From Oxytricha trifallax (lineage: Eukaryota; Ciliophora; Spirotrichea; Sporadotrichida; Oxytrichidae), in assembly GCA_000711775.1 (NCBI GenBank), contig ARYC01000836.1, positions 1-64,000 on the forward strand: a DNA stretch of 64,000 bases. The letters are read 5' to 3'. The notes beneath the pieces are model-generated. The model was not told the origin of the DNA, made no database searches, and saw only the letters and a program-made list of their open reading frames with translations. Made by a program: the position numbers and the translations under genes. Positions within the stretch are counted from its first letter, which is position 1, and every line of letters begins with the position of its first letter. This document shows positions 1 through 12,100 of the stretch, piece by piece.

Positions 1-1235
1 CCATAAGAAGAGGAGAAGAAGGAGAAGCCTAATCCCTTTCTGGGTTAATTTAATATGTGAGCTTATTTATTCATTTAAATCTAAAACTTATTTATAAACA
101 TTCATTCTTCCTTCTCTCGCACAAACTGTTGTCTTATCTATGCTTACTCTCTTGCAGCTACTCTGAATCAAGTCTACTGTATTTTTAGGCAAGTCTTGCA
201 TCAGGTGATATAGCAGCAGTTTCTTGAAGTGGGTCTTTATTTAACCTCAGTAGAATTCAATTCCATTATATTAAGGGCTGTATGGAACATTGTATACAGG
301 AGTAATGTTTAACTTTTCATAAGCTTTCTTAGACTCTTTAGTCTTATGAACTGAGAGGTTCTCGACAAACAGGATTATCTCTTAATCATTGTATTTATCT
401 CTCAGCTTATGTAGGAACTCTATGTACTACTCTCGCTTAATAGAGCGAGGGTGAATCACATAACTCTCTAAGCCTGAATCTTCACTTATACCAGCTATAA
501 TTGCATGAGTGACTACCTTTACTTTTTAGGCATAAACTTCTATGTTATCATACTTCTTGTACCATGACTTATTAATAAAAGTGTTGAACGTAAACACAGC
601 TTCATCTGCATGTATGAACTTGATGTTATTATCAATAGCTCTCTGCATTTAATCATATATATAGTTTAAATTATTACTATAAAATGGCACTGTAAAATCA
701 ATCACTCTCTTAACTCTGTTGACAGTCTTGAAAGTAATACCATTTCGTCTATAAATATTGGCTATAGTCTAAAGAGAGATACGCATGTCAGGAAACTCTG
801 CGATGAAACATAACAGCTCGCTAGTCAAGAGGAAAGTGTGCCCAATACTTTAATGTCTTAGAGTCACAGAGGTAGTCAATATGGTGCTGTGAGAACTTTT
901 ATTTTCTTGCAGGATGCTTTCAAGTGCCTGAATTATAATGCTAAACAGCCAACAAGCAATTATACCTAACTGTTGAGGCACTCTTGCACAGGAGCTTTGC
1001 TATAGCTGCATAATTCATTACTGGTTTGACTTAGTCTATATTAATACTTGTACCATACCTAAGCTTAAGCAGTAAATATAAATATTACTCATCATAAATC
1101 GACCCTAAATTTCGCTAATTTCTATTTCTCATTTTGAAAATTGTCCTAAGTTTCTCTACAAACCCCAATAAGACCCCAACTATACCCTAAAAATCAAAGC
1201 ACTTATAAACCTCACTAAGGAGTTTTGGGGTTTTG
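1..1235 (-). mobile_element. TBE transposon, transposase end, continues past left edge
   Basis: The terminus reads AGTTTTGGGGTTTTG up to base 1235 and is followed by AAT (1236-1238), a typical ANT target duplication. Just inside lies the long TBE terminal repeat (about 1140-1235), shared almost base for base with the ends of the element at 41117-49364. The element carries a transposase gene on the - strand. Its other two genes and other end lie outside the window. It belongs to the same subfamily as the outer TBE at 41-49 kb; base 1 here corresponds to about 48130 there. Confidence 0.93.
71..1117 (-). pseudogene. TBE 42-kDa transposase (Tc1/mariner DDE type), decayed
   Basis: Reads as the same transposase as at 48198-49241 but is broken in several ways. 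The start position has TAG. An in-frame TGA lies at 920-922 where the sister copy has Arg. An extra base near 798-800 shifts the frame. The second catalytic Asp is Glu (codon 361-363, FVENLS instead of FVDNLS). A TGA replaces Trp after the catalytic Glu (247-249). The normal terminal TGA (71-73) has become TAA, which reads as Gln. The first Asp region (HADEAVF) is kept. TAA/TAG are read as Gln throughout. It cannot encode active transposase. Confidence 0.88.
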
Positions 1236-1238
1236 AAT

Positions 1239-2935
1239 GTTTAATTAGATAAGTAAAGCAAAAGTTTGTGTACTATCAAATTAATTTTCTTTGTGAAAAT
1301 ATTTTTATATATCATTTATATAGATGCAGAAATGATAAAAAATAAAATTTAAAGATCTTAACCATGAAAATAATAAATTACATTGAATTTAACAACAAAA
1401 ATGAATTAAATCAAAAGGAAACCCTAATCCACAACATTAACCTCATTAATCAAAACACATTTAAAACTTATAAAGGGGTTATGAAGTTTTTAATATATGA
1501 ACTATGGGAGACATTAAATATTTAACAAAAGCATTTATTATAAATATAACAATATTCCTAACTAAGATTATATTCATGAAAAACATTTTAAATCTAAATT
1601 TAGAATATTGCTAAAAAAAAGAGGCAGTTAAATTATTTCTGATGTGATTGTTTCCTAAAAAATGAGATTTATGTTTTCTTTATTGTAGTTATTTTGAGGT
1701 TGTGGTTGTATTTATATTGGTATCTGAATTATTAGATTTTATAATCAACTTTGAAATTACTAATTTTTTTTTGTTGATTAAGTTAAAAAACATATTTTTA
1801 AAAATTCTAATATTTTCGTTATGAAAGTTCATTTTCTGATAAAGCTAAATCAAAATTATTGATATTCAAATTTAATATTGGAAAAATATAAAATTAGAGT
1901 GAGGTAATATCAAAATTGTATAGAAAAATAATTAACAAAAGATTTATAGAATAGATATATTGATTGGATTGTATTGCATTAATCACCTTCTATAAATTAG
2001 ATTTAAGTTTATTAGTGATTTTTAGATAAGTTTGATGAAATGATTTTAAATATAATTGCTTTAATAATAATAATATTTTAATCTTTTTAAGTCAGCTACT
2101 ACCACTTTTATAACAAATAATATATTAATTAATCAATATTTTATACTCTCAATTTGATTATTGATAAAATATAAAACATGAGGAAATTATTTTATAATAA
2201 ACTAAATAAATTGTGTGTGCTGCTTTTATTTATGTATATGGTATTAGTTGTGAGAAATATAAATTAGAGTTATTATTATGAACTTTTCCAAAATACTTAT
2301 ATTACAAGTTTTAATGTGCGTATTTTTCATTTTAATGAATATTCTACTGTTTAAGGCTTCTACTTAAGAGTTCTACAGAATCAATAATTAAATATACATG
2401 AGAGTATATTTTATAATATTGTATAAGTTAAAAGGAAATAAGTAGCATTCTCTTTTGCAATTTAAGTTGAGTTTTTTTATTTTTAAAAATATATATTTTT
2501 AATTTTCTTCACCTTATTTTAATAAAAGTGTGAAAGATGAGTATTTAGAATAGAGAATATGCATACTTTCTTTAATATGAATTGTTTTAAGTTTTGATCT
2601 GTAAATAATTTTGGTAATCTATTTTGTTATTTATAAACTTCTTTTAATTTAATTTTGTGTACTTACTTTATTCCGATAGATTTAATTTATTCAAACTATT
2701 TTCATATTTTAAAAATTTATGATCGATAATAAAATATAACAAAGTTCTTTTCCATACACATGAGAAATCTAAATAGAATTATTGTTAATATTTTGCTGAT
2801 AATCCAACTGTGCTTCATTAAAATATACTACTCAATTCAAATTTGCAGTTAAGCTTAGTTTTATGATATATTGTCTAATTCATGTTAATGTAAGAATTCA
2901 AATTAAAAATATAATAATTTTAATTATGTATATAA
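1239..2935. other. AT-rich DNA, no supported gene
   Basis: About 1.7 kb of very AT-rich sequence between the TBE end and the start of copy A. The only coding hint is a frame from ATG 2179 to a TGA near 2538 that starts with a hydrophobic, signal-peptide-like run (MRKLFYNKLNKLCVLLLF). With TGA as the only stop, a frame this long in AT-rich DNA is expected by chance, so I do not call it a gene. Confidence 0.6.
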
Positions 2936-3190
2936 ATGAAAAGTAAATGAAATTTTTTTACTTTGATATTTTGTTTAATAAATTCTATACTTTTAAAGTT
3001 TTTACTAATATTGATTAGTATGCCACTCAAGTTTAAATAAAAATTATAATTGATAAAATTAGAAAAAAATTATAAATGTAAAAGTTGCCTAACTTGCAGC
3101 AATTAATAAAGTTGCGATTCATGCGCAAATAAATTTATGAAATTTGAAGGAAGCTAATCCGAATCATTATGTTCTTATTGTGATTAAAAT
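2936..3190 (+). pseudogene. Copy A, MDS1: N-terminal segment, damaged
   Basis: The downstream half matches copy B clearly: C-K-S-C-L-T-C ... SCDSCANKFMKF ... LCSYCDQN, a Cys-rich start of the mature protein. The signal-peptide half is not open: a TGA follows ATG-AAA-AGT-AAA (2948-2950), and the VCHSSL frame meets a TGA near 3055 unless a base is lost or gained. Either this copy is broken here or a small extra IES hides the true start. The segment ends at GATTAAAAT (3182-3190), where a spacer of about 317 bp begins. Confidence 0.6.
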
Positions 3191-6100
3191 CGATTGATGA
3201 TTATAATTAAAATTATATTAAAAATTGGAGGGGGGTAGGCTATAATAAATTTAATAAAAATTTTTATGATTATTAATTTTGCTTATTATTTACTCTATTG
3301 ATCAATTTTAAATTTTAATTTTGAATTTGTGTAAACGTTTGTTTAATTTCAATCAATCTGGCAAACTAATTAAATTATTAATTCAATAGAAAAATTCTAA
3401 ATTAACGTATAAAAAAACTATTTTTAATTTATGGTTTTAATTAAAAAGATGGATGTCATAGATGTGTACCCCCAATATATTAATTTTTTTAATAAATAAA
3501 TTATTTTATAACGGGACTTGTTAAGGTAATAAATTATTTGCTGTTAAAAATTTATAGACTGTTCCTTATTATGCCAAAGCGGTTTTAAATTTATAATTAA
3601 ATATTTATATATTTTTAATTTTATGAGTTTTTGTGAAGAGAATTATAATTGCCTCGACTGTGGGGTATAAGAATATCTAGATTTGGAAATGAAAACTTTT
3701 ATTTTAAAATAAAATTATTACAAACTTGCGTTCCTTCTTGTAAATAAGATTAAGTGGTTGGGTAAACAAGAAAAATTGTGATTAAAGACGATTAGGAAAC
3801 ATAATTATTATTGAATTATTGCCGAGGTTTAATTTTAATTAATAACAAATATTTTATTTTATTTGGTTCCAAAATCTATATTGATCCAGATTCTTTATTA
3901 TTTTTAATTAAAAATTAATTAATTTATTATTTTAAAAATTATTCTCGAGATTATCTTGAATTAGGTACAAAGACATATCCATATAAGCAAATATAACCAG
4001 CTATTAAAGAGATATTTGAAAACCTTCCTTCTGCATAATTTCAATCATTTGAGATCCTAATTAAATAAAACTCAACTTTATTTTTCAACTCCCGATTAGA
4101 ATTACTTTATAAATGTGAAAAATTTAAATTAAGTATGGAGTTATTTTATTTATTTTAGAACATCACTATTTCGATGGCTTGTATAATTTGACAATTAGGT
4201 AAGTCAAGGAAAATAACAAAAAAATCTTATATAAATCTTGAATTCTCCTTTCGACATTTTTAATGATAAATGATTTTAAATCAAAATTATATAGAACCTA
4301 TTAAGATGCAAATTATAATATCGAATTGTTAGGCTAAAGAAGCAAAATTTTTATAAGCGCTTCCAATAAATACTCTAAAAATATTATTATTTATATTCTA
4401 ATTAAATTTTTACTATCAACATAAATCAACCTACTTCAGCTTAATTTTGATATATTTTACATCAAAATAAATATATTAATTTTATATAATTTAATGGATG
4501 CAAGCCCTTAAAACTTAACTGAAAGCTACCACCCACAAATTTCCTCTGAAAAAGAGCTTCGATCAGTCACGTCCACTTCATAACCATATTTTATAGTTAG
4601 CAGGAGCAATCTCACATTTTAAAATTTAGATATAATAAGTAAGGAAAAATATTAATTTAAAAAGTGGTATAATTTATTAATTTAATAAGTTATTATATAA
4701 TTTCCTTTATACCATTGCATTTATATATTAAAATATCTAAACATGAGAAAAAAGTGTTCTATATTATTGCTGATCTATTAAAAGTATTTAATATTAATTT
4801 TAAGAAAATCTATTTAATAAAAGTTATTTTAATTCGTTATAATGCTAAAAACATAACAATCTTTGATTTATTGATAGAAATCTTGTTCAATATATCTTGA
4901 AATTCCATTATGATTTATCGCATTTTTTATAAATATTATATAATTTATTACAATTTCTGAAAACTTATTCTTTATTAATTATAAATCAATTTCACTAATA
5001 GTATTTATTAAAATGATTATTTGCTTCTTAATGACGATTAAATTATTTTGTTTAATTTATTAACCAAATCAATTATGTTTTTGGTAGTAATATAAACTCT
5101 CATTTAATTATTCAATTATAGATGAACATACGATTTTTAATGAGGATGATTAATTTTTATATGGAATTGATATTCAATATGGGACAATCATTCTAGATGT
5201 AAGTTATAAAATTTTTATTAAAAATGTCGAAATTACTACAGTTATTACAGTATATAATTCTAAATTAGTTCCTATTAATTTTTTTTTCATTCTAATTTAT
5301 ATTTAGAGAATTACTTTTGACTTTGCTGGTTCTATATTTCAAACAAAGGATAATCTCAATTTTTAACTGACAAATACAATCATAATCAAATTATCATTAA
5401 TTAAGTAAGTATTTAATCATTAGAACAGAATATTTGAACTATGCAATTGCTTTGTTGACAGACTGCTCTCTCAGAAAAAGTTATGTAAAATATTAAATAT
5501 ATTCACATTATTCATATATTTTATTATTATGCCACATACGGAGATATTCTGATATAAAACACAACAATAAAAGGAAATAGAATTTTTGAGTAAAAAATGC
5601 CTCTTATTTGGCTTGCAACTAATCACAATGTCACATTTAACAATAACACAATCAACACTTATACCCTCAATTCTGATGCTAATCTAATTCATTTTATACT
5701 AAGCTCTGTAGATAATTGCATTTAAATCCCCAAAATCTCTTAATAAGTTTATAAGTGCTTTTATTTGTGTTGATATTGTTAGTGGTTTAGTTTTGATATA
5801 ATTTGAGACAAAATTACAATCTTTTGGGGTATATTTATAATAGAGAGTAAATAGATTTAGTGTTTAAACTGCAATTTGGATGTGTTATATACTTTAATTA
5901 GTTCAAACCAGTACTTAACAATAATAACTGTTAAAATGGAGACATCAACTCTGCTCTCTACTTACTACTTTTTAGTAATAGATATAATGGCTGAATTCAA
6001 CGCCTTTTTAGAATCGTATCTATTATTTGATTAATAATAAAAGCTTGAAACATTGGGGTCGTTTCTATAGATCAAAGAGGCATATATTTCCCTGAGTTTA

Positions 6101-9100
6101 AGATCTTTGCATAATCTGTATTGAACATTTATAACAAAATGGTATCTCCTACAAAGGTATGAACCTTTTTTTACTCAGCAATTTACTAAAGCAACTCAAA
6201 TTATATTAAGATTAAATGCAACGAATTTAATCGAATTTTATTAAGTTTATAAATATTAGTAAGATTGTTTTTTACCTTTAATACTTTTATCATGAAATCT
6301 TTGGGAATAGAGAAATAATAATAAAAAAATATATGACTAGAAAGTTAAGGAACAGAAAAATGATTTTTTTAGGCAATTTTAATGTAGCTTTCAGAATCTA
6401 AGAGACTTCATACCTTATTTTAGGATATGAAACAATAAATAATAGTAACTTAGACAATACTAACTATTAAGGAGCTATTTAAGTTAGCCTTTGTTCAAGG
6501 AGGTTGAACCTGCAAAATATAATGATAAATATCTTACCTGTAAGAGTGACTATTATCACTTTTAAAAGAGCATTAATAGTGGAAGAATTAAACGCTACAA
6601 CTTAATGGGGATTCCTGGATCTTATCCAGAGATAAGAATGGAAAGATGGAGATATAAAATTTTTATTAGGGTTTACGGGTTTTACAGCAATATTAATAAA
6701 AAAGTACTATGCCTAAATGGTGTCAAAAGGTCTAAAGCCAATGATAAAGTAATTTATTGTAAATTAAAGTTCAACTAATGAATTAAATGGCAGAATAAAT
6801 TAGAATCAAACCTAACCCAGGATCTCAGTGAGCGATTGAATTCGTAAACTGTGAATAAGTGATTAAACTTTGAACTTCTTTCACATTATTAGAAAGTCCT
6901 TTTGGGGTGATTTAATTAAACCATTTAAAAGATTTTCATACAAATAGTAGTAGTTAGTCGCTTAAGGCAAGGGAAAATTTTTATACAAATAATTTTAAAA
7001 TCATAAATGTTTAACAATATACAACAATCAAGCATTTTTAAACATCACCAAAGGTCTTGTGTTTTAGATTGTCCCCGTAAATATAATTTTGTAATACTAT
7101 TAAAACTATTTAACTAATTTTAATTGTTTTATGTAAATGATGGGAGAGTCAAAATTTAAAAATTTACTAATTTACTAGTTGATTAAGAAACAAAGGAAAG
7201 AAATATTCAAAACCTATACTATCACAAATAAAAAAAATTTCCAACAATAAATTAAATAAAATTAGTTTTACTTAATGCTAATTATGATTATGTAATAAGT
7301 AATTTTTTCCAAAGGTGGTGACAAATAAAGAGACATGATTTATCAAGTTGAAAATATAACAGTTTAAAATTTGTTCACTACTAATAATCTTTTTCAATTC
7401 GCGACTCCGTTACCAAATATTACTATAAGCAATATAAAATTCATAAATTCTACTCTTAAGTTAAAAGCAGGAGCTTTTTTGAACATTAAATCTTTTTAAG
7501 GTAAAAAATTAATATTATGATATAATCAATGAATAAGAATCTTTATAAAAATTAAAATTTTTATTAAACATTAGTTCAACAACCAATATCTTTCTAAATA
7601 GTAAGAATATAATTCTAAATTATATATTTAGATTTTGAGTATGTTGACTCTATACACTTAGGAAAGGGAGCAACTTTTCCATAGAAAGCCAGTTACTTGA
7701 AAATAACAAACTTTTTAATCAGAAATATAACATGTAAGTAAAAATCTTCAAATCTTATTGATTAATTCTTATTTAATAAAAAAAATAATTAATTGGAAAA
7801 TTTAAAATGGGATTTACTATCAACGTTGATGTCTGCATATTGAAGAAAATAGTCTAAATTTAAAGCTTAATTTTATGGATAAAATTGCCATATTAATCTA
7901 ATTAAAATCAATACTTTATGAAAAATAACTTAAAATTATGTTTAAAAGATAATTTTATTTGTTGTACCTTAATTTACCTTGCTTATAAAAAATCTAAAAT
8001 AATAAATAATAATTTAATTATTACTTAGCTATATCAATATTTAATCTAATATGACTTGAATTTTAGTTGATGAGTAGAGTGATGGGTAAATGATTATAAA
8101 AATGAGCAACACATAGAATTTATAAAAAATAATTAATATATTAGTTTCGTAAAATCAAGCAGGTTATAAAATATTAAACAGATAATAATTTAAAGTTTTA
8201 AATGCTGTAATTGAAATGTAAAATGCAACATTTGAAGATAACAAATATTTTGCAAATAACGCAATTTAATTTGATAGACCAAACAATGTTTTTATTTATA
8301 ACTCTTAATTTAAAAATGAATGTAAGTTTCACTTTTTTAAAGCTTATTGTATTCTTAGAAATGTAAAATTAAAGATATAGAGTTTAAATTTATTAACTTA
8401 AATCTTTTATTTGGTTTATTCAAGCTCAAGCTATATTATGATGTTTCGAATGCAATCTTTATAAATACACAATACAACATTTATTAATTTCATATAATTG
8501 ATTTCACCATTTAAATTATTTATTTTGAGACATTTAGCAACTTCAAATACATGGATAAATTCTAGCAAAATTCCTTTGCCATTAAAATCATTAGTAAAGA
8601 TCTTTTTCCTAATTAGCTCAAATAATCAGTTTTAAAAAACATATTGGTTGAAAATTGCGCTATAAATTTTATGCTTTTTTAAGGTTTTTAGTCTAATGGC
8701 GTTTTGAACACAACTTAAAGATACTATATAGATATAGTTCATATTTATATTGAACTAAATAAATTTTTTGGGGTGGAATTCCCTGACAAGTGGGATTTTT
8801 CCTGGCATAAATTATTTAAGTATTTTTCATAAATTAATATAAAAATTTATTTATTAAACTTAATAATTGTTTAGAGGTTTTATTATACATTATTTATCTT
8901 CTTCAAAAATATAAGGTAAGGATATTTTAAAAAATTATTCTATTTAAATAATGTTATATAAATATCATAAGTATATCTAGTAAAAGTGGGGATTACCTGT
9001 CTAGTAACTCCCACTATTATTAATATAAAAATAAAAACAATAATTATCTGAATTACCAAATTGGGGTAAGATATCACGAATGAAATACTGTAAAATATTT

Positions 9101-12100
9101 TTGGAAACACTCTGGGGCAATAAGACTTTAAAAAAATATCTATTTATCATAAAATTACAATTATCTATACTTTCAAATAGGAGAAAATTTTGTGAGTCTT
9201 TTTTTGAAAATTCTCAATTTTTAATTTTTAGTTTCTTTTTCATAAAAATTGAAAACAATTTCTATATAATCATAAAAAAATAAAACATAAGTTCCATTAA
9301 TTTTGAATGATATTAGTGAAGCATTCTCTATAATATCTATAAAAATTTTTCATTGTATTCATTTTTCTGGACAAAGATTCAATAAGTTAAATTTGAAAAC
9401 TATTGTTAAAATTTATTAAGAGATATTTTTTATAACAACTGTGAATAATAACGATTTATGAATAATATATTTTTCAAAGTCATATTGCCTTAAAATATAT
9501 TTCCAGAAACATTTTATTTATAATATTCAGATTTCTTACACAAATTTGGTTAGTCAGATTGTTATTGTTGCTATTATTACAATAATGATAGAAGGGGGGG
9601 GGACCTAGATACCTCCTTAAATTATTAAATATGATCAATGCATTGAAAGAATGAAAATTAATATTAAGAGAGATAATTATTTATAATTTCATTGGGCATA
9701 GGTATATAAATCATAGATTTCATATAAGTAAAATCACTAAAACTTGTTAGTTTTAGTTAGAAAGAATAATTTGCTAAAAAATAAATTTAGAAAAATATGA
9801 TTAAAAAATAATACTTTCCAAGAAACATGAATAAAATTATTTTATTATAAGACTAGGCAGGAAACACCACCCCAACTCTCTAATAATAAAAATAATAAAT
9901 AGTGAATATAACCATCAGGAATAGTCTAGTTGAGAAGTAAAATGGATTAATTGTTATTGATTAATTTTACAACAAATTAAATACTTAGATAAGGATAATT
10001 AACTCGACATTTACTGATAATAACTTTGTTGCAGGAGGGTATGTGATTGATTTTAGACATAATTAATTATGTTATTTTAATTATTTAGACATAATGATAT
10101 CAATCCTGTGATATTATTAAAGTAATAAATTAGTTTTATGCATTAAAATTATATATAATAGTATGATTAATGAAAAGAATTAATATGAACTAAAATTAAA
10201 TTTTCATCTTGTTGTATATTAATTTTAGTTTTAAGAACGAAATAAATAAAAAAATAATTTAAGCAGTTAATTCATTAATATTTTTTTTCAATTAGATCTT
10301 ATAAAAAAATTTTCTGCTTTTTTGTAGTTATTTTTACTGAAAATCAAAATTTATATATTTATATTAATTATTTTTGTAATAATTTATAATTCAAAATTTA
10401 TGAATAACTCTAATGCTTAGATATTTTTGAGAGCATGGGATCTGATTGACATATAATATAATAATCGAGATTTTAAATCTATTAAATACAATAAATTATA
10501 AACAATCCTTTGAAGGTGTGGATATAAAAATCATAATTCTATAAAAATAGCCCATACATTGACGGGATGATATAAGTATAAACTAACAGTCTATTAAATG
10601 TAACTGATTCAATATAAAAAGTTATTAATATTTTTTTAATAATATTTGAGGAAAATTTCTCCATCTCAAGAGGCAGTGTGCTTTTTGGAGATTATGAGAA
10701 AGTTAAAATTTACATTAATAACTGTACTTTTAATAATAACTATGCTTTTAAAGGAGGAGTATTTTATATGGAATATGATGGTTTCCTTCAAATTTATATG
10801 TGATATATTTAAATAAATTGAAAACAGTAAGATTAGCAATAATTTCGCAATTTATGGAGGAATGGGAATTGTAACTAATCAGGCTTATGTAGTTATAAAA
10901 AATTCCTCAATCTTCAATAATTTCGCTATTGACTCATCAATTATAGAAATAAACGATGCTGTTGATAATTTTTCAATATTTTCTGATCTTGAAATTGAAG
11001 GAAACAAGTTGATTCAAATAAATGATCTAATAAACGGAAGTATTCTTTCTGTACAGTTAAGCCCTAAATTTAAAAATTTCTTACAATAATTCAAATTGAA
11101 TAACTAGAGACCTGCTCTGAACGGGAAAAGTATAAATATTTAAAAAGGCAAATTACAAATCACAAATGATACTTAAATAAAGTTATAAACTAATTTAATA
11201 GGATGTTTTAGAGGTTCATTGGAGATATCCGATATTTAAGTAAATAAATTTTAAATGAATGTAAAAGATGACTCGATAATTATAAAAACACAAATTAATT
11301 CATTTATAAATTAGTCTATCAAATTGCGAAGCAATATTGCAAAATGTTTAAGTTTCAGATATATCATATTAAAATAGCAGTATTGAGTAGTAATATCAGT
11401 CTTTTAGGGGGGAGGTTTCCTCTATGTAACTTAAAAATTTATTTATTTTCCCCAAAAGTATAGAAGAAACTAACAACACACTATTATAATTACTCTTTCT
11501 TATGTTAAATATTTTTTTAATTCATAATTTTTAACGTTAGTAAATTTCCCATGTAATATATGTAATTTAAAAGCTAAATTTAATTAAAAAATATTAATTA
11601 ATGCTATTTTTATGAAAATATTTTATCTTTAACAATTAATTAGAGTTAATGGATGTTGATAAATAAAATTTGTCAATAAATTATGAAAAAGATTCTTAAA
11701 AATTGATAAGAAATGCTAATTATTTATTTTTAGGCAGAAATATATTTTTTGGGGCAGAAAACTTCCCCTCATCTTATGGATGTGTGTAAAAATTTGGTAG
11801 AAGAATTCTTTCCCCCTCTTTTATCCAGAGTACATTAGAAACCTCTCTTAAAATTACAAATTCTAGCTTCTATTAGGTTAATGTATCCTTCCTTAACATG
11901 TAAAATTCATTTTTTAATATGACGACCGTACAAATTACAACCCTTAGATAATCAATTTAATTGTTTTACATTCATTTATAGCTACAAATTTTGATCTTAA
12001 TATATTTTGACCCTAAAATCAAAATCTTAACTTATAAAAAATATTTTACATTCTATAAATATTAAGGGAAATAAATAGTATCTTAAACGAAAATATAAAA

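Noticed and set aside
2179-2538. Signal-peptide-like ORF upstream of copy A
   Set aside because: With a single stop codon such frames arise by chance; no homologue upstream of copy B.
9080-9283. 67-codon ORF in a copy A spacer
   Set aside because: AT-rich, low-complexity translation, no counterpart in copy B.
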